A stretch of 64,000 bases of DNA, from the NCBI GenBank assembly GCA_963789175.1, contig CAWBJO010000005.1, positions 157,777 through 221,776 of the forward strand, in the 5' to 3' direction. A model generated the notes under the pieces. That model was not told the DNA's origin and did not search any database. It saw nothing but the letters and a program-made list of their open reading frames with translations. This stretch comes from CAWBJO01 sp963789175. Lineage in GTDB: Bacteria; Pseudomonadota; Alphaproteobacteria; Rhizobiales; Aestuariivirgaceae. Positions 26,238 through 36,005 of the stretch are shown here, in pieces. How positions within the stretch are numbered: the stretch's first letter is position 1; each line of letters begins with the position of its first letter. Made by a program: the position numbers and the translations under genes.

Positions 26238-27013
26238 TGCGCACCCTCCTTCCCCATCGCTGGCGCCCGTCGCCCAATGCCGAGTCGCGGCGCGACGGCC
26301 TCAAGCCGCATCTCCTCGTCCTTCACTATACCGGGATGAAAAGCGCGCAGGCCGCCGTCGATTGGCTGTGCAATCCCGCCTCCAAGGTTTCCTGCCACTA
26401 TCTGGTCGACGAGGCGGGAGAGATCACGCAGATGGTCGAGGAGGGCTCGCGCGCCTGGCATGCCGGCGTCTCCTGCTGGCACGGCGCACGCGACATCAAC
26501 TCGCGCTCCATCGGCATCGAGATCCACAATCCCGGCCACGAGTTCGGCTATGTCGAGTTCCCGGAGGCCCAGGTCGAGGGGGTCGTCGAACTGTGCCGCG
26601 ACATCCTTTCCCGCAACCCTATCGGCCCGGCGGACGTGCTGGCCCATTCCGATGTCGCTCCCGGGCGCAAGATCGATCCTGGCGAGAAGTTTCCCTGGCA
26701 GCTGCTGGCGGAGGCGGGCGTCGGCCACTGGATCGATCCCGTGGCGCCGGGCGATCCCGTGCCCGAGGCCGGTGCGGTCGCCCGCTTGGGCGCGGGCCTG
26801 GCGGCCTATGGCTATTGCCTCGATCCGGCGACGGCCGACGGGGATGCATTCCAGCGAGTCGTTGCGGCTTTCCAGCGGCATTTCCGTCCCGGTCGCGTGG
26901 ACGGAATCCCGGATGCATCGACCTTCGCCACCCTCGAGCGGCTTCTCGCGGCGATTCCGGATCCGTCGCCGGCCGTGGTGGACTGGTTTAGCGGCGGCCT
27001 CGGGCGCGCCTGA
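26237..27013 (+). CDS. N-acetylmuramoyl-L-alanine amidase, AmpD/AmiD-type
   Basis: This 258-residue amidase_2 protein has zinc ligands in LHYTGMKS and AHSDVAPGRKIDPG and the WHAGVSCWHG core. A C-terminal peptidoglycan-binding domain follows (about residues 180-250). It cleaves the amide between MurNAc or anhydro-MurNAc and the stem peptide in wall recycling or remodelling. No signal peptide is seen, which favours a cytoplasmic AmpD role in recycling anhydro-muropeptides, although the added domain resembles AmiD. The ATG at 26237 overlaps the previous stop by one base (TGATG). A GTG three bases earlier is possible. It lies next to rnpB and the cell-wall cluster. Confidence 0.87.
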   Translation: MRTLLPHRWRPSPNAESRRDGLKPHLLVLHYTGMKSAQAAVDWLCNPASKVSCHYLVDEAGEITQMVEEGSRAWHAGVSCWHGARDINSRSIGIEIHNPGHEFGYVEFPEAQVEGVVELCRDILSRNPIGPADVLAHSDVAPGRKIDPGEKFPWQLLAEAGVGHWIDPVAPGDPVPEAGAVARLGAGLAAYGYCLDPATADGDAFQRVVAAFQRHFRPGRVDGIPDASTFATLERLLAAIPDPSPAVVDWFSGGLGRA

Positions 27014-27063
27014 AGACGCCCGGTTTCCTTGACGAAACGCGAATGCGGGACTACCTCAGTCCC

Positions 27064-27459
<396 letters not shown>

Positions 27460-27549
27460 TTTTTTCCCGTGGTCGGCTTGCGGACGAAGCGCTGCCCGAA
27501 ACCATTTATTAAGAGCGTCGGAGGCACTGTCCTAACGGACGTTAACCTT

Positions 27550-28545
27550 ATGGTTTTGCAGACCCCACCCCTCCACCGACCGGTGATGCTCAAGGAGGTG
27601 CTCTTGGCGCTTGCTCCTGTACAGGGAGGTCTCTACTTGGACGGCACGTTCGGCGCCGGCGGGTATGCGCGCGCCATTCTCGAAGCCGCTCCGGAGAGCC
27701 GCGTGATCGCCTTCGACCGCGATCCCGACGCCGCGGCTGCGGGCGAGGCATTCATCCTGGCCTATCCGGGTCGCTTCAGCATCGTCAACGGGATGTTCTC
27801 GGACCGCGCCGGCACGGCCGAAGCCGGCACCGTCGACGGCGTCGTCCTCGACATCGGCGTCTCGTCCATGCAGATCGACGATCCCGAGCGTGGATTCTCC
27901 TTTCAGAAGGACGGACCGCTCGACATGCGCATGGACCGCAGCGGGCCGACGGCCGCCGATGCCGTGAACACTCTGCCCGAGGTGACGCTCTCGAATATCC
28001 TGTACGCCTATGGAGAGGAGAAGCGGTCCCGCGCCATCGCCCGCGCCATCGTCAAGGCGCGCGACACCAAGCCGATCACCCGCACCGGCGAGCTCGCCGC
28101 CCTGGTGCAGTCGGTCATCGGTCGGCGGCACGACGACCAGGTCCATCCCGCGACGCGCACCTTCCAGGCGTTGCGTATCTATGTGAACGGCGAGCTCGAG
28201 GAGCTCGAAGGCGCGCTTCTCGCCGCCGAGCTGCGCTTGAAGCCGGGCGGTCGCCTCGCCGTCGTCACGTTCCATTCGCTCGAGGATCGCATCGTCAAGC
28301 GCTTCCTCGCCGAGCGCAGCGGACGGCTTGCCCGTCCCTCGCGCCACCTTCCCGACCAGGCGCCGCCGCCGCCGCCGAGTTTTTCGCCGATGACGCCGTC
28401 GCCCGTCGTCCCGTCCGATGCGGAGGTGGGAGCGAACCCGCGGGCCCGTTCGGCCAAGCTTCGTGCCGCGACGCGGCTCGACGCGCCGCCGCATTCGCCG
28501 AGCCCCGATTGGCGGAGGCTCGCGGCTTTCGAGGCGCGTCGCTGA
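27550..28545 (+). CDS. rsmH: 16S rRNA (cytosine-1402-N4)-methyltransferase
   Basis: This 331-residue RsmH (MraW) enzyme methylates N4 of C1402 in 16S rRNA. It shows the SAM site DGTFGAGGYARAIL, DIGVSSMQIDDPERGFSF, RTFQALRIYVNGELEEL and VVTFHSLEDRIVKRF. The ATG at 27550 gives the family N-terminus MVLQTPPLHRPVML. It has only a weak ribosome binding site, and the frame upstream runs into the rnpB region. It is the first protein gene of the dcw cluster here. mraZ, which usually precedes it, is absent, and its place is taken by rnpB. The stop overlaps the next start by one base. Confidence 0.94.
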   Translation: MVLQTPPLHRPVMLKEVLLALAPVQGGLYLDGTFGAGGYARAILEAAPESRVIAFDRDPDAAAAGEAFILAYPGRFSIVNGMFSDRAGTAEAGTVDGVVLDIGVSSMQIDDPERGFSFQKDGPLDMRMDRSGPTAADAVNTLPEVTLSNILYAYGEEKRSRAIARAIVKARDTKPITRTGELAALVQSVIGRRHDDQVHPATRTFQALRIYVNGELEELEGALLAAELRLKPGGRLAVVTFHSLEDRIVKRFLAERSGRLARPSRHLPDQAPPPPPSFSPMTPSPVVPSDAEVGANPRARSAKLRAATRLDAPPHSPSPDWRRLAAFEARR

Positions 28546-30584
28546 TGCTGAGGCTTCTCAACGCCGTTCTCGTGCTGGGGCTGCTCGTCTCCGCCTATTT
28601 CCTCTATGGGCTCGAGCATCAGACGCGCAGCGGCGAGCGCGACGTCGCCCGCCTGAAGTCGCTCATCGCCAAGGAACGCGAGACCGAGCAGCTGCTCACC
28701 GCCGAATGGAGCTTCCTCACGCGCCCCGATCGCATCGAGCAGCTGGCCAGGAAATACCTGAACCTCGGTCCTCTGGCGCCGGCCCAGGTGGTGGGCGAGC
28801 GGGACATCGCCGCGCGTGTGCCGGCCGAGCCCGTCGTTGCACCGGGAACGCCCAACACCGATCCGATCGGCGACGTGTCTGAAGGCGCTGGAGTGACAGG
28901 GATGGGCGACTGGGGGGACGGGCAGGGGCTGCGTGGCCTGAATCGCATCAGGCTGGTGATGCTCGGCTTCGCCGCCTGCTTCGCCTTGATCGGACTGCGC
29001 CTCGTCTATCTCGGCGTTCTCGGGCCGGTGGGTGAGCAGGTTCAGCGCAGCGAGATCGAAGAGCGCCTGCCGCGCCCCGACATCGTCGACCGCAATGGCG
29101 TAGTCATGGCGACCGACATTCCCCTATCGTCGCTCTATGCCGATCCGCGCAAGATCCTGGACGTCGACGAGGCCGTCGAACTTATCACCGGCGCCATTCC
29201 CGAGCTGAAGCCGCGCGAGCTCCGCGACAAGCTCACGCAGAAGCGCTCCTTCGTCTGGCTGAAGCGTCAGATCACGCCGCGCCAGAAGGAAGAGGTCCAC
29301 AACCTCGGAATCCCCGGCATCGGCTTTCGCAACGAGACGCGCCGCGTCTATCCCAAGGGCCGGCTCGCCGCCCATGTGCTCGGCTATGTCGACGTCGATT
29401 CCCGCGGCCTTGCCGGCATCGAGAAGTTCCTCGACGGACGCGGCGCGCTCTACACCGCCTCGCTCGCCGATCCGCTCAACCGCGCCGCCATGCCCGCCAC
29501 CCTGTCGATCGACAGCCGTGTCCAGTTCGCGGTGACCGACGAGCTGGCCAAGGCGCTGACCGAATTCAAGGCGACGGCGGCGGTCGGCCTGGTGCTCGAT
29601 GCGCGCACCGGCGAGGTGTTGGCGGCGGCATCGCTCCCCGATTTCAATCCCAACGATCCCAAGGACGCCCAGGAGAAGACGCGCCTCAACCGCTTCACCG
29701 GCGGCGTGTTCGAGCTCGGCTCGTCCGTCAAGACGGTCACCTTCGCCATGGCGCTCGACGCCGGCGTGACGACGCTCGAGCGATCCTACGACTGCCGCGC
29801 CCCGCTGGTCGCCGGCCGCGCCCGCATCGACGACTACCATGCAACGCGACGGATCCTGACCGTGCCCGAGATCTTCACGCACTCCTCGAACATCGGCACC
29901 GCCAAGATGGCCCTCGACGTCGGGATCGAGGGCCACCAGGCCTTCCTGCGCCGGATCGGCTTCTTCGACCGCCTGCGCACCGAGCTGCCGGAGGCCGCCG
30001 AGCCGCTCTTTCCCAAGCACTGGGGCCGCGTCCACACCATGACGGCGGCTTTCGGCCACGGCATCTCGATCCAGCCGCTGCAACTCGCTGCGGCGACCGC
30101 GGCGACCGTCAACGGCGGCATTCTCGTCGAGCCGACCTTCTTGAAACGCGAGGCCGAAGCGGCGCGCTCCGTCTCGCGTCGCGTCGTGAGCGCGGCGACC
30201 AGCGCCGAGATGCGCCATCTGATGAAGCTCAACGTCGACGAGGGGACCGGCACCAAGGCCGCGGTGCTCGGTTACCGGGTCGGAGGGAAGACGGGATCGG
30301 CGGAAAAGGTCGTGGGCGGACGATACAGCAGCGACCATCGTTTGACCACATTTCTTGCCGCATTTCCGATCGACGATCCCCGCTATGTCGTCCTGGTTCT
30401 TCTCGATGAGCCGCAGCCCTCGCCTGAGACTTTCGGATACGCCACGGCGGGCTGGAACGCCGCTCCCGCGACCGCCCGGATCGTCCAGCGCATCGCACCT
30501 CTCTTGGGCGTTGCGCCGATCTTCTCGCCCGACGAGGCTGCGAAGATCGCCAAGCAGGCCAATGCCGCCGTCATCGGTGATTGA
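28545..30584 (+). CDS. ftsI: FtsL and FtsI (PBP3) in one continuous reading frame
   Basis: As sequenced, this is a 679-residue ORF. Residues 1-117 are FtsL: membrane helix at about 7-24, then a coiled coil. From residue 120 it is FtsI, with a membrane helix near 139-158 and the transpeptidase motifs S393-S-V-K, S447-S-N and K582-T-G. FtsI cross-links septal peptidoglycan, and FtsL is its partner in the FtsQLB-FtsWI complex. The fusion is doubtful. Dropping one T near 28878 gives an FtsL ending DPIGDVLKALE at a TGA (28894-28896), five bases before an ATG at 28902 with GGAG eight bases upstream. Two separate genes, ftsL (28545-28896) and ftsI (28902-30584, 560 residues), are therefore the likelier original state. 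Confidence 0.85.
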   Translation: MLRLLNAVLVLGLLVSAYFLYGLEHQTRSGERDVARLKSLIAKERETEQLLTAEWSFLTRPDRIEQLARKYLNLGPLAPAQVVGERDIAARVPAEPVVAPGTPNTDPIGDVSEGAGVTGMGDWGDGQGLRGLNRIRLVMLGFAACFALIGLRLVYLGVLGPVGEQVQRSEIEERLPRPDIVDRNGVVMATDIPLSSLYADPRKILDVDEAVELITGAIPELKPRELRDKLTQKRSFVWLKRQITPRQKEEVHNLGIPGIGFRNETRRVYPKGRLAAHVLGYVDVDSRGLAGIEKFLDGRGALYTASLADPLNRAAMPATLSIDSRVQFAVTDELAKALTEFKATAAVGLVLDARTGEVLAAASLPDFNPNDPKDAQEKTRLNRFTGGVFELGSSVKTVTFAMALDAGVTTLERSYDCRAPLVAGRARIDDYHATRRILTVPEIFTHSSNIGTAKMALDVGIEGHQAFLRRIGFFDRLRTELPEAAEPLFPKHWGRVHTMTAAFGHGISIQPLQLAAATAATVNGGILVEPTFLKREAEAARSVSRRVVSAATSAEMRHLMKLNVDEGTGTKAAVLGYRVGGKTGSAEKVVGGRYSSDHRLTTFLAAFPIDDPRYVVLVLLDEPQPSPETFGYATAGWNAAPATARIVQRIAPLLGVAPIFSPDEAAKIAKQANAAVIGD

Positions 30585-30587
30585 GCG

Positions 30588-32057
30588 ATGGCGCTGACGC
30601 TCAAGACGCTGCTCGGTCCCGGCATCGACGTCGGCGGTGAAGCCGCTTGCCTCTCGGTGTCGGGCCTCACGGCCGACAGTCGGACCGTGAAGCCGGGCGA
30701 CGTGTTCTTCGCGCTTCCCGGCGGCCGGGCCGACGGCGCGGCGTTCATACCCGACGCCGTCGCCAGGGGAGCCGTGGCGGTCGTCGCCGAACCGAAGGTC
30801 GCGCGCCCCGGCCTTGCCGTGCCGCTCGTCCATCACTCCAACCCGCGCCAGCGGCTGGCGCTCGCCGCCGCCCGCTTTCACGGCCTGCAGCCCGACATCT
30901 GCGTCGCCGTCACCGGCACCAACGGCAAGACGTCGGTCGCCGCCTTCGTCCGCCAGATCTGGGCGTCCATGGGTTTTCGAGCCGCGAGCCTCGGTACCGT
31001 CGGCGTCGTCGGACCGGACGACAGCAAGGTCCTGTCGCACACCACCCCTGATCCGGTCGAGCTTCACTCCATTCTCGCCGCGCTCAAGAGCACCGATCAC
31101 GTCACCCACCTGGCGCTCGAAGCGTCGAGCCACGGGCTCGTCCAGCACCGTCTCGACGGCGTCCAGCTCGCCGCCGGCGGCTTCACCAACGTCACCCGCG
31201 ACCACCTCGACTACCACATGAGCTTCGCCGACTATTTCGACGCCAAGATGCGGCTGTTCCGCGATCTCCTGCCTTCCGGCTCGGCGGCCGTCGTCAACGC
31301 CGATTCCGAGCAGGCGGCGGACGTCGTCGCGGTGGCGCGCGCCCACGGCCTTTCCGTCTTCACCGTCGGCCTCAAGGGCGAGAACCTGCGTCTGGTCGGC
31401 CAGCGCCGCGAAGGGTTCGGCCAGCAGCTGCGGATCGAGGGCCACAGCGTCTGCCATTCGGTCTACCTGCCGCTCGCCGGCGATTTCCAGGCCTCGAACG
31501 CCCTCGTCGCGGCGGGCCTCGTCGTCGCGACGGGCGGTCAGGAGAGCCTCGTCATGCACGCGCTCGAAAGCCTGAAGGGTGCGCGCGGACGTCTCGACCT
31601 CGTCGCCACGACGCCCGACGGCGCCCCCGTCTTCGTCGACTACGCCCATACGCCCGATGCGTTGCGCACGGTGCTGACCACCCTGAGGCCCTATGCGAAG
31701 GAACGGCTCGCCGTCGTCTTCGGCTGCGGCGGCGATCGCGATCGCGGCAAGCGTCCGCAGATGGGCGCCATCGCCAACGAGCTTTCCGACATCGCCTATG
31801 TCACCGACGACAATCCGCGCAGCGAGAACCCCGGCGCCATCCGCGCCGAGATCCTGCTTGCCTGCCCGAAGGGCATCGAGATCGGCGACCGTGCGGAAGC
31901 CATTCGAACTTCGGTCGGCGCCCTGCGCGCCGGCGACGTGCTCGTCGTCGCCGGCAAGGGTCATGAGACGGGCCAGACGATCGGCAAGGAAACCCGCCCC
32001 TTCAGCGACCACGACGTGGTCCGCCAGGCGATCGGGAAGGCCCGCGCCCGTGGCTGA
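30588..32057 (+). CDS. murE: UDP-MurNAc-tripeptide synthetase (meso-DAP-adding)
   Basis: This 489-residue cytoplasmic Mur ligase adds meso-diaminopimelate to UDP-MurNAc-L-Ala-D-Glu. The ATP site is VTGTNGKTSVAAF (about residues 107-119). ASSHGL and the DDNPRSENP motif near residue 406 mark specificity for meso-DAP rather than lysine. GKGHE near the C-terminus is also conserved. The gene starts three bases after ftsI and overlaps murF by eight bases, in normal dcw order. Length is usual for the family. Confidence 0.97.
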   Translation: MALTLKTLLGPGIDVGGEAACLSVSGLTADSRTVKPGDVFFALPGGRADGAAFIPDAVARGAVAVVAEPKVARPGLAVPLVHHSNPRQRLALAAARFHGLQPDICVAVTGTNGKTSVAAFVRQIWASMGFRAASLGTVGVVGPDDSKVLSHTTPDPVELHSILAALKSTDHVTHLALEASSHGLVQHRLDGVQLAAGGFTNVTRDHLDYHMSFADYFDAKMRLFRDLLPSGSAAVVNADSEQAADVVAVARAHGLSVFTVGLKGENLRLVGQRREGFGQQLRIEGHSVCHSVYLPLAGDFQASNALVAAGLVVATGGQESLVMHALESLKGARGRLDLVATTPDGAPVFVDYAHTPDALRTVLTTLRPYAKERLAVVFGCGGDRDRGKRPQMGAIANELSDIAYVTDDNPRSENPGAIRAEILLACPKGIEIGDRAEAIRTSVGALRAGDVLVVAGKGHETGQTIGKETRPFSDHDVVRQAIGKARARG

Positions 32058-33468
32058 CCTGTGGACCATCGACGAGATCGTCGCGGCCACCGCGGGAGCG
32101 GTCGAAGGCCGGCCGCCTCCCGGTTTCGGCGGGGTCGCGATCGACAGCCGCACGGTTGAGCCGGGCGACATTTTCGTGGCGATCCAGGGCGACAGGCTCG
32201 ACGGCCACGACTTTGCCGCGGCCGCTCTCGCGGCGGGCGCCGGCATCGCGATCGTGTCGCGTCCGGATCCGGCGATGCGCGCGGCGGGCCCGCTCCTCGT
32301 GGTTGGCGATGCGCTCGAGGCCCTGCGCCGGCTCGGCACGGCGGCTCGCGCCCGCACGTCGGCGACCGTCATCGCCGTCACCGGCAGCGTCGGCAAGACG
32401 ACGACCAAGGAAGCGCTGCGCCTCGCGCTATCGACGCAGGGCGAGACGCACGTCTCCGCCTCCTCCTTCAACAATCACTGGGGCGTGCCGCTGTCGCTCG
32501 CCCGCCTGCCGCGCACGGCCCGCTTCGCCGTTTTCGAGATCGGAATGAACCACGCCGGCGAGATCCTGCCGCTGACCGCCCTGGCGCGCCCGCACGTCGC
32601 CATCGTCACCGAGATCGCGGCAAGTCACCTCGGCCACTTTCCCTCTCTCGAAGCCATCGCCGATGCCAAGGCGGAGATCTTCTCGGGCGTCGAGCCGGGC
32701 GGCGCCGCCGTGCTCAACCGCGACAATCCGTACTTCGCACGCCTGGAAGCCGCTGCCCGCCGTGCCGGCATCGCGACCGTCGCCGCATTCGGCCGCCACG
32801 AGACATCCGACGTTCGCCTCGCCAACCTCGTGCTGCACGAGACATGCTCCTGCGTCACCGCCGACGTCTTCGGCGAGGAGGTGATCTACAAGCTCGGGGC
32901 CCCGGGCGCCCACCTCGTCATGAACAGCCTCGCCGTTCTCGCCGCCGCGAAGCTGGCGGGCGGCGACCTGGCGCGGACGGCGCTGGCGCTGGCCGGGCTG
33001 ACCCCGCCCAAGGGCCGCGGGGTCCGTTTCACTGTGAAGCTGCCGGAGGGGGAGGCCGTGGTCATCGACGAGAGCTACAACGCCAATCCCGCTTCGGTCG
33101 CCGCGGCGCTCGCGGTTCTCGGCCGTGCCCGCCCCGGCCGGGGCGGCCGCCGCATCGCCGTCCTGGGCGATATGCTGGAGCTCGGCGAGGCGGCCGCGGC
33201 GCTTCATGCCGGCCTAGCGAAGGCGATAGACGGATCGGGCGTCGATGTCCTATATGCCAGCGGCCCGCTGATGCGCCATCTGTGGGATGCCGTGCCGGCA
33301 AGCCGTCGCGGACGGCATGTCGCCACCTCGGAGGAGCTCAAGGAGCCGCTCCTGCGCGAGCTCAAGGATGGCGACGTGGTCATGGTCAAGGGTTCGCTCG
33401 GCAGCCGGATGGGGCCGCTGGTCGATGCGATCCGGACCCGGTTTCCCTCGGCCGCCGGCGGCGCCTGA
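32050..33468 (+). CDS. murF: UDP-MurNAc-pentapeptide synthetase (D-Ala-D-Ala-adding)
   Basis: This 472-residue Mur ligase adds D-Ala-D-Ala to complete the stem pentapeptide. It shows the ATP site VTGSVGKTTTKEAL, the FNNHWGVPLSL block, IGMNHAGEI and DESYNANPASV. The start is GTG at 32050, which yields MADLWTIDEIVAATAG as in relatives and overlaps murE by eight bases. A longer upstream frame lies inside murE and is not used. Order and spacing fit the dcw operon. Confidence 0.96.
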   Translation: MADLWTIDEIVAATAGAVEGRPPPGFGGVAIDSRTVEPGDIFVAIQGDRLDGHDFAAAALAAGAGIAIVSRPDPAMRAAGPLLVVGDALEALRRLGTAARARTSATVIAVTGSVGKTTTKEALRLALSTQGETHVSASSFNNHWGVPLSLARLPRTARFAVFEIGMNHAGEILPLTALARPHVAIVTEIAASHLGHFPSLEAIADAKAEIFSGVEPGGAAVLNRDNPYFARLEAAARRAGIATVAAFGRHETSDVRLANLVLHETCSCVTADVFGEEVIYKLGAPGAHLVMNSLAVLAAAKLAGGDLARTALALAGLTPPKGRGVRFTVKLPEGEAVVIDESYNANPASVAAALAVLGRARPGRGGRRIAVLGDMLELGEAAAALHAGLAKAIDGSGVDVLYASGPLMRHLWDAVPASRRGRHVATSEELKEPLLRELKDGDVVMVKGSLGSRMGPLVDAIRTRFPSAAGGA

Positions 33469-33504
33469 GAAGGGGCCGGAGGGCAGGGGAGAGACGGGGA
33501 ACGG

Positions 33505-34593
33505 ATGCTGCATTTCCTGATTCAGGTGCTGGGCAACGACGTCGTCGGCCTCAATGCCTTCCGCTACACGACGTCGCGCACCGGCGCCGCCATGCTCACC
33601 GCCCTCTTCGTCGTCTTCATGTTCGGGCCGAGCCTCATCTCGGTGCTGCGCGTCAAGCAGGGGCGCGGCCAGCCGATCCGCAGCGACGGGCCGCAGCGCC
33701 ACGTGATCGAGAAGCAGGGTACGCCGACCATGGGCGGCCTGATGATCCTCGTCGGCATCGTCGTCTCGGCGCTGCTGTGGGCCGACCTCTCCAACCTCTA
33801 CGTCTGGGCCGTGCTCTTCGTGATGCTCGGCTTCGGGGCGATCGGCTTCTACGACGATTTCCTGAAGGTGACGCGATCGTCGTCGCGCGGCTTTCCCGGT
33901 CGCGTGCGCCTCCTGTGTGAGCTCGCCATCGCCGCCGTCGCCGTCTACGCCTTCATGCGCATCGGCGAGCAGGAGCTGGCGGGCAAGCTCGCCCTGCCGT
34001 TCTTCAAGGACGTGCTCATCCCCTTCGGCCTCGCCTTCATCCTGGTCGGCAGCATCGTCATCGTCGGCGCCGGCAACTCCGTCAACCTGACCGACGGGCT
34101 CGACGGTCTGGCCATCGTGCCGGTGATGATCGCCGCCGGCAGCTACGGCCTCATCGTCTATCTGGTCGGCAACGCCGTCTTCGCCGACTACCTGCAGATC
34201 CACTTCGTCAAGGGCACCGGCGAGCTCGCCGTCCTGTGCGGCGCCATCATCGGGGCCGGTCTCGGCTTCCTGTGGTTCAACGCTCCGCCCGCCATGATCT
34301 TCATGGGCGATACCGGCTCGCTGTCCCTCGGCGGCGCCATCGGCTCCATCGCCGTGGCGGCCAAGCACGAGATCGTGCTGCTCGTCATCGGTGGGTTGTT
34401 CGTGCTCGAGACCGTCTCGGTCATCGTCCAGGTGATCTCGTTCAAGACCTGGGGCAAGCGCGTCTTCGCCATGGCGCCGCTGCACCACCATTTCGAGCAG
34501 AAGGGATGGAAGGAGCCGACGATCGTCATCCGCTTCTGGATCATCTCCTTCGTGCTTGCGCTTCTGGGCCTGGCGACGCTGAAGCTCAGGTGA
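33505..34593 (+). CDS. mraY: Phospho-N-acetylmuramoyl-pentapeptide transferase
   Basis: This 362-residue integral membrane enzyme transfers phospho-MurNAc-pentapeptide to undecaprenyl phosphate to give lipid I. About ten membrane helices are seen. Catalytic segments are YDDFLKV, NSVNLTDGLDGL and FMGDTGSLSLGG, with HHHFEQKGWKEP near the C-terminus. The 36-base gap after murF contains GGAGGGCAGGGGAGAG, a strong ribosome binding region. The next gene, murD, starts eight bases after the stop. Confidence 0.97.
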   Translation: MLHFLIQVLGNDVVGLNAFRYTTSRTGAAMLTALFVVFMFGPSLISVLRVKQGRGQPIRSDGPQRHVIEKQGTPTMGGLMILVGIVVSALLWADLSNLYVWAVLFVMLGFGAIGFYDDFLKVTRSSSRGFPGRVRLLCELAIAAVAVYAFMRIGEQELAGKLALPFFKDVLIPFGLAFILVGSIVIVGAGNSVNLTDGLDGLAIVPVMIAAGSYGLIVYLVGNAVFADYLQIHFVKGTGELAVLCGAIIGAGLGFLWFNAPPAMIFMGDTGSLSLGGAIGSIAVAAKHEIVLLVIGGLFVLETVSVIVQVISFKTWGKRVFAMAPLHHHFEQKGWKEPTIVIRFWIISFVLALLGLATLKLR

Positions 34594-34600
34594 GAAGCGG

Positions 34601-36001
34601 ATGTTCGCAGCCGAGCGCTTCGCAGGGAAGAAGGTGGCGGTCTTCGGGCTCGCCCGCTCCGGCCTTGCTGTCGCCGCCGCCCTCAAGGCGGGAGGCGCCG
34701 ACGTCACCGCCTGGGATGATTCCGAGGTCGCCCGCGGCAAGGCGTCTGCCGACGGAATCGCGCTCGGCGATCTCGACCGCCTCGACTTCGCCGCCTTCGA
34801 CGTCGTCGTCACCAGCCCCGGCGTGCCCTTCACCCATCCCCAGCCGCATTGGACGGTCGCCAAGGCGCGCGCCGCCGGCATCGAGGTGATCGGCGACACC
34901 GAGGTGTTCATGCGCGAGGTCGAGGGCACCGGAGCCCGCATCGTCGCCGTCACCGGCACCAACGGCAAGTCGACCACGACGGCGCTGATCGGCCATGTCG
35001 CGAAGTCGGCAGGACTGAGTGTCGATGTCGGCGGCAACATCGGGAAGGCGGTTTTCCTCCTCGACCCGCCGCGCCCGGACCATGTCTACGTGCTCGAGCT
35101 GTCCTCCTTCCAGATCGATCTCACGCCGAGCCTCAAGCCGGACGTCGGCGTGCTTCTCAATCTCACGCCCGACCATCTCGATCGTCACGGCACGATGGAG
35201 AACTACGCCTCGGTCAAAGCGAAGATGTTCTCGCGCCAGCGGGCCAGCGACACCGCGGTCATCGGCGTCGACGACGGCTGGAGCTCCGCCATCGCCGAGG
35301 AGGCCGCCAAGACGACCAGCGTCGTCCGCATCTCCGTCGAGCGCGAGCTCTACAACGGCGTCTTCGCCGCTGACGGCGTTCTCCATGACCGCAGCACCGG
35401 CGGCACCGGCGCCCGGATCGACCTGCGCACCGTGCGCACCCTGAAGGGAAGCCACAATTGGCAGAACGCCTGCGCCGCCTTCGCCGCCGGCCGCGCCCTC
35501 AAGTTGTCTCCCGCCGCAATCGAGGCCGGCATGCGAAGCTTCCCCGGCCTTGCGCATCGCATGGAGGAGGTGGGAAGCATGGGCGACGTCGTCTTCGTCA
35601 ACGACAGCAAGGCGACCAATGCCGACGCCGCGGCCAAGGCGCTCGCCGCCTACGACACCATCTACTGGATCGCCGGCGGCATTCCGAAGAGCGGCGGCAT
35701 CGACTCGCTCAAGGGCTTCTTTCCGCGCATCGCCAAGAGCTACCTCATCGGCCAGGCGGCCGACGATTTCGCGCACACGATCGGCGGCGCGACGCGCGTC
35801 GAGCTGTGCGGGACACTCGACCGGGCCGTCGCGGCGGCGGCGCGCGATTCCGGCGGCGAGGGCCGGCCGGATGCGGTCGTGCTGCTGTCGCCGGCCTGCG
35901 CATCTTTCGATCACTATCCGAATTTCGAAGTCCGCGGCGAGGCCTTCCGGAAGCTCGTTGCGGCGCTACCGGGAATTTCGATGCGAGGCGGCGGGGGATG
36001 A
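34601..36001 (+). CDS. murD: UDP-MurNAc-L-alanine--D-glutamate ligase
   Basis: This 466-residue cytoplasmic Mur ligase adds D-glutamate to UDP-MurNAc-L-Ala. It has the N-terminal Rossmann segment KVAVFGLARSGLAVA, the ATP site VTGTNGKSTTTAL, ELSSFQIDLTPSLKPDV, LNLTPDHLDRHGTMENY and NDSKATNADAAAKAL. It shows normal length and start (ATG 34601). ftsW begins five bases after the stop, so the genes are likely co-translated. Confidence 0.97.
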   Translation: MFAAERFAGKKVAVFGLARSGLAVAAALKAGGADVTAWDDSEVARGKASADGIALGDLDRLDFAAFDVVVTSPGVPFTHPQPHWTVAKARAAGIEVIGDTEVFMREVEGTGARIVAVTGTNGKSTTTALIGHVAKSAGLSVDVGGNIGKAVFLLDPPRPDHVYVLELSSFQIDLTPSLKPDVGVLLNLTPDHLDRHGTMENYASVKAKMFSRQRASDTAVIGVDDGWSSAIAEEAAKTTSVVRISVERELYNGVFAADGVLHDRSTGGTGARIDLRTVRTLKGSHNWQNACAAFAAGRALKLSPAAIEAGMRSFPGLAHRMEEVGSMGDVVFVNDSKATNADAAAKALAAYDTIYWIAGGIPKSGGIDSLKGFFPRIAKSYLIGQAADDFAHTIGGATRVELCGTLDRAVAAAARDSGGEGRPDAVVLLSPACASFDHYPNFEVRGEAFRKLVAALPGISMRGGGG

Positions 36002-36005
36002 TGCC

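Noticed and set aside
29124..32474. 1116-codon minus-strand frame opposite ftsI, murE and murF
   Set aside because: It lies on the opposite strand of conserved essential genes, and its composition is that of a reverse-complement shadow.
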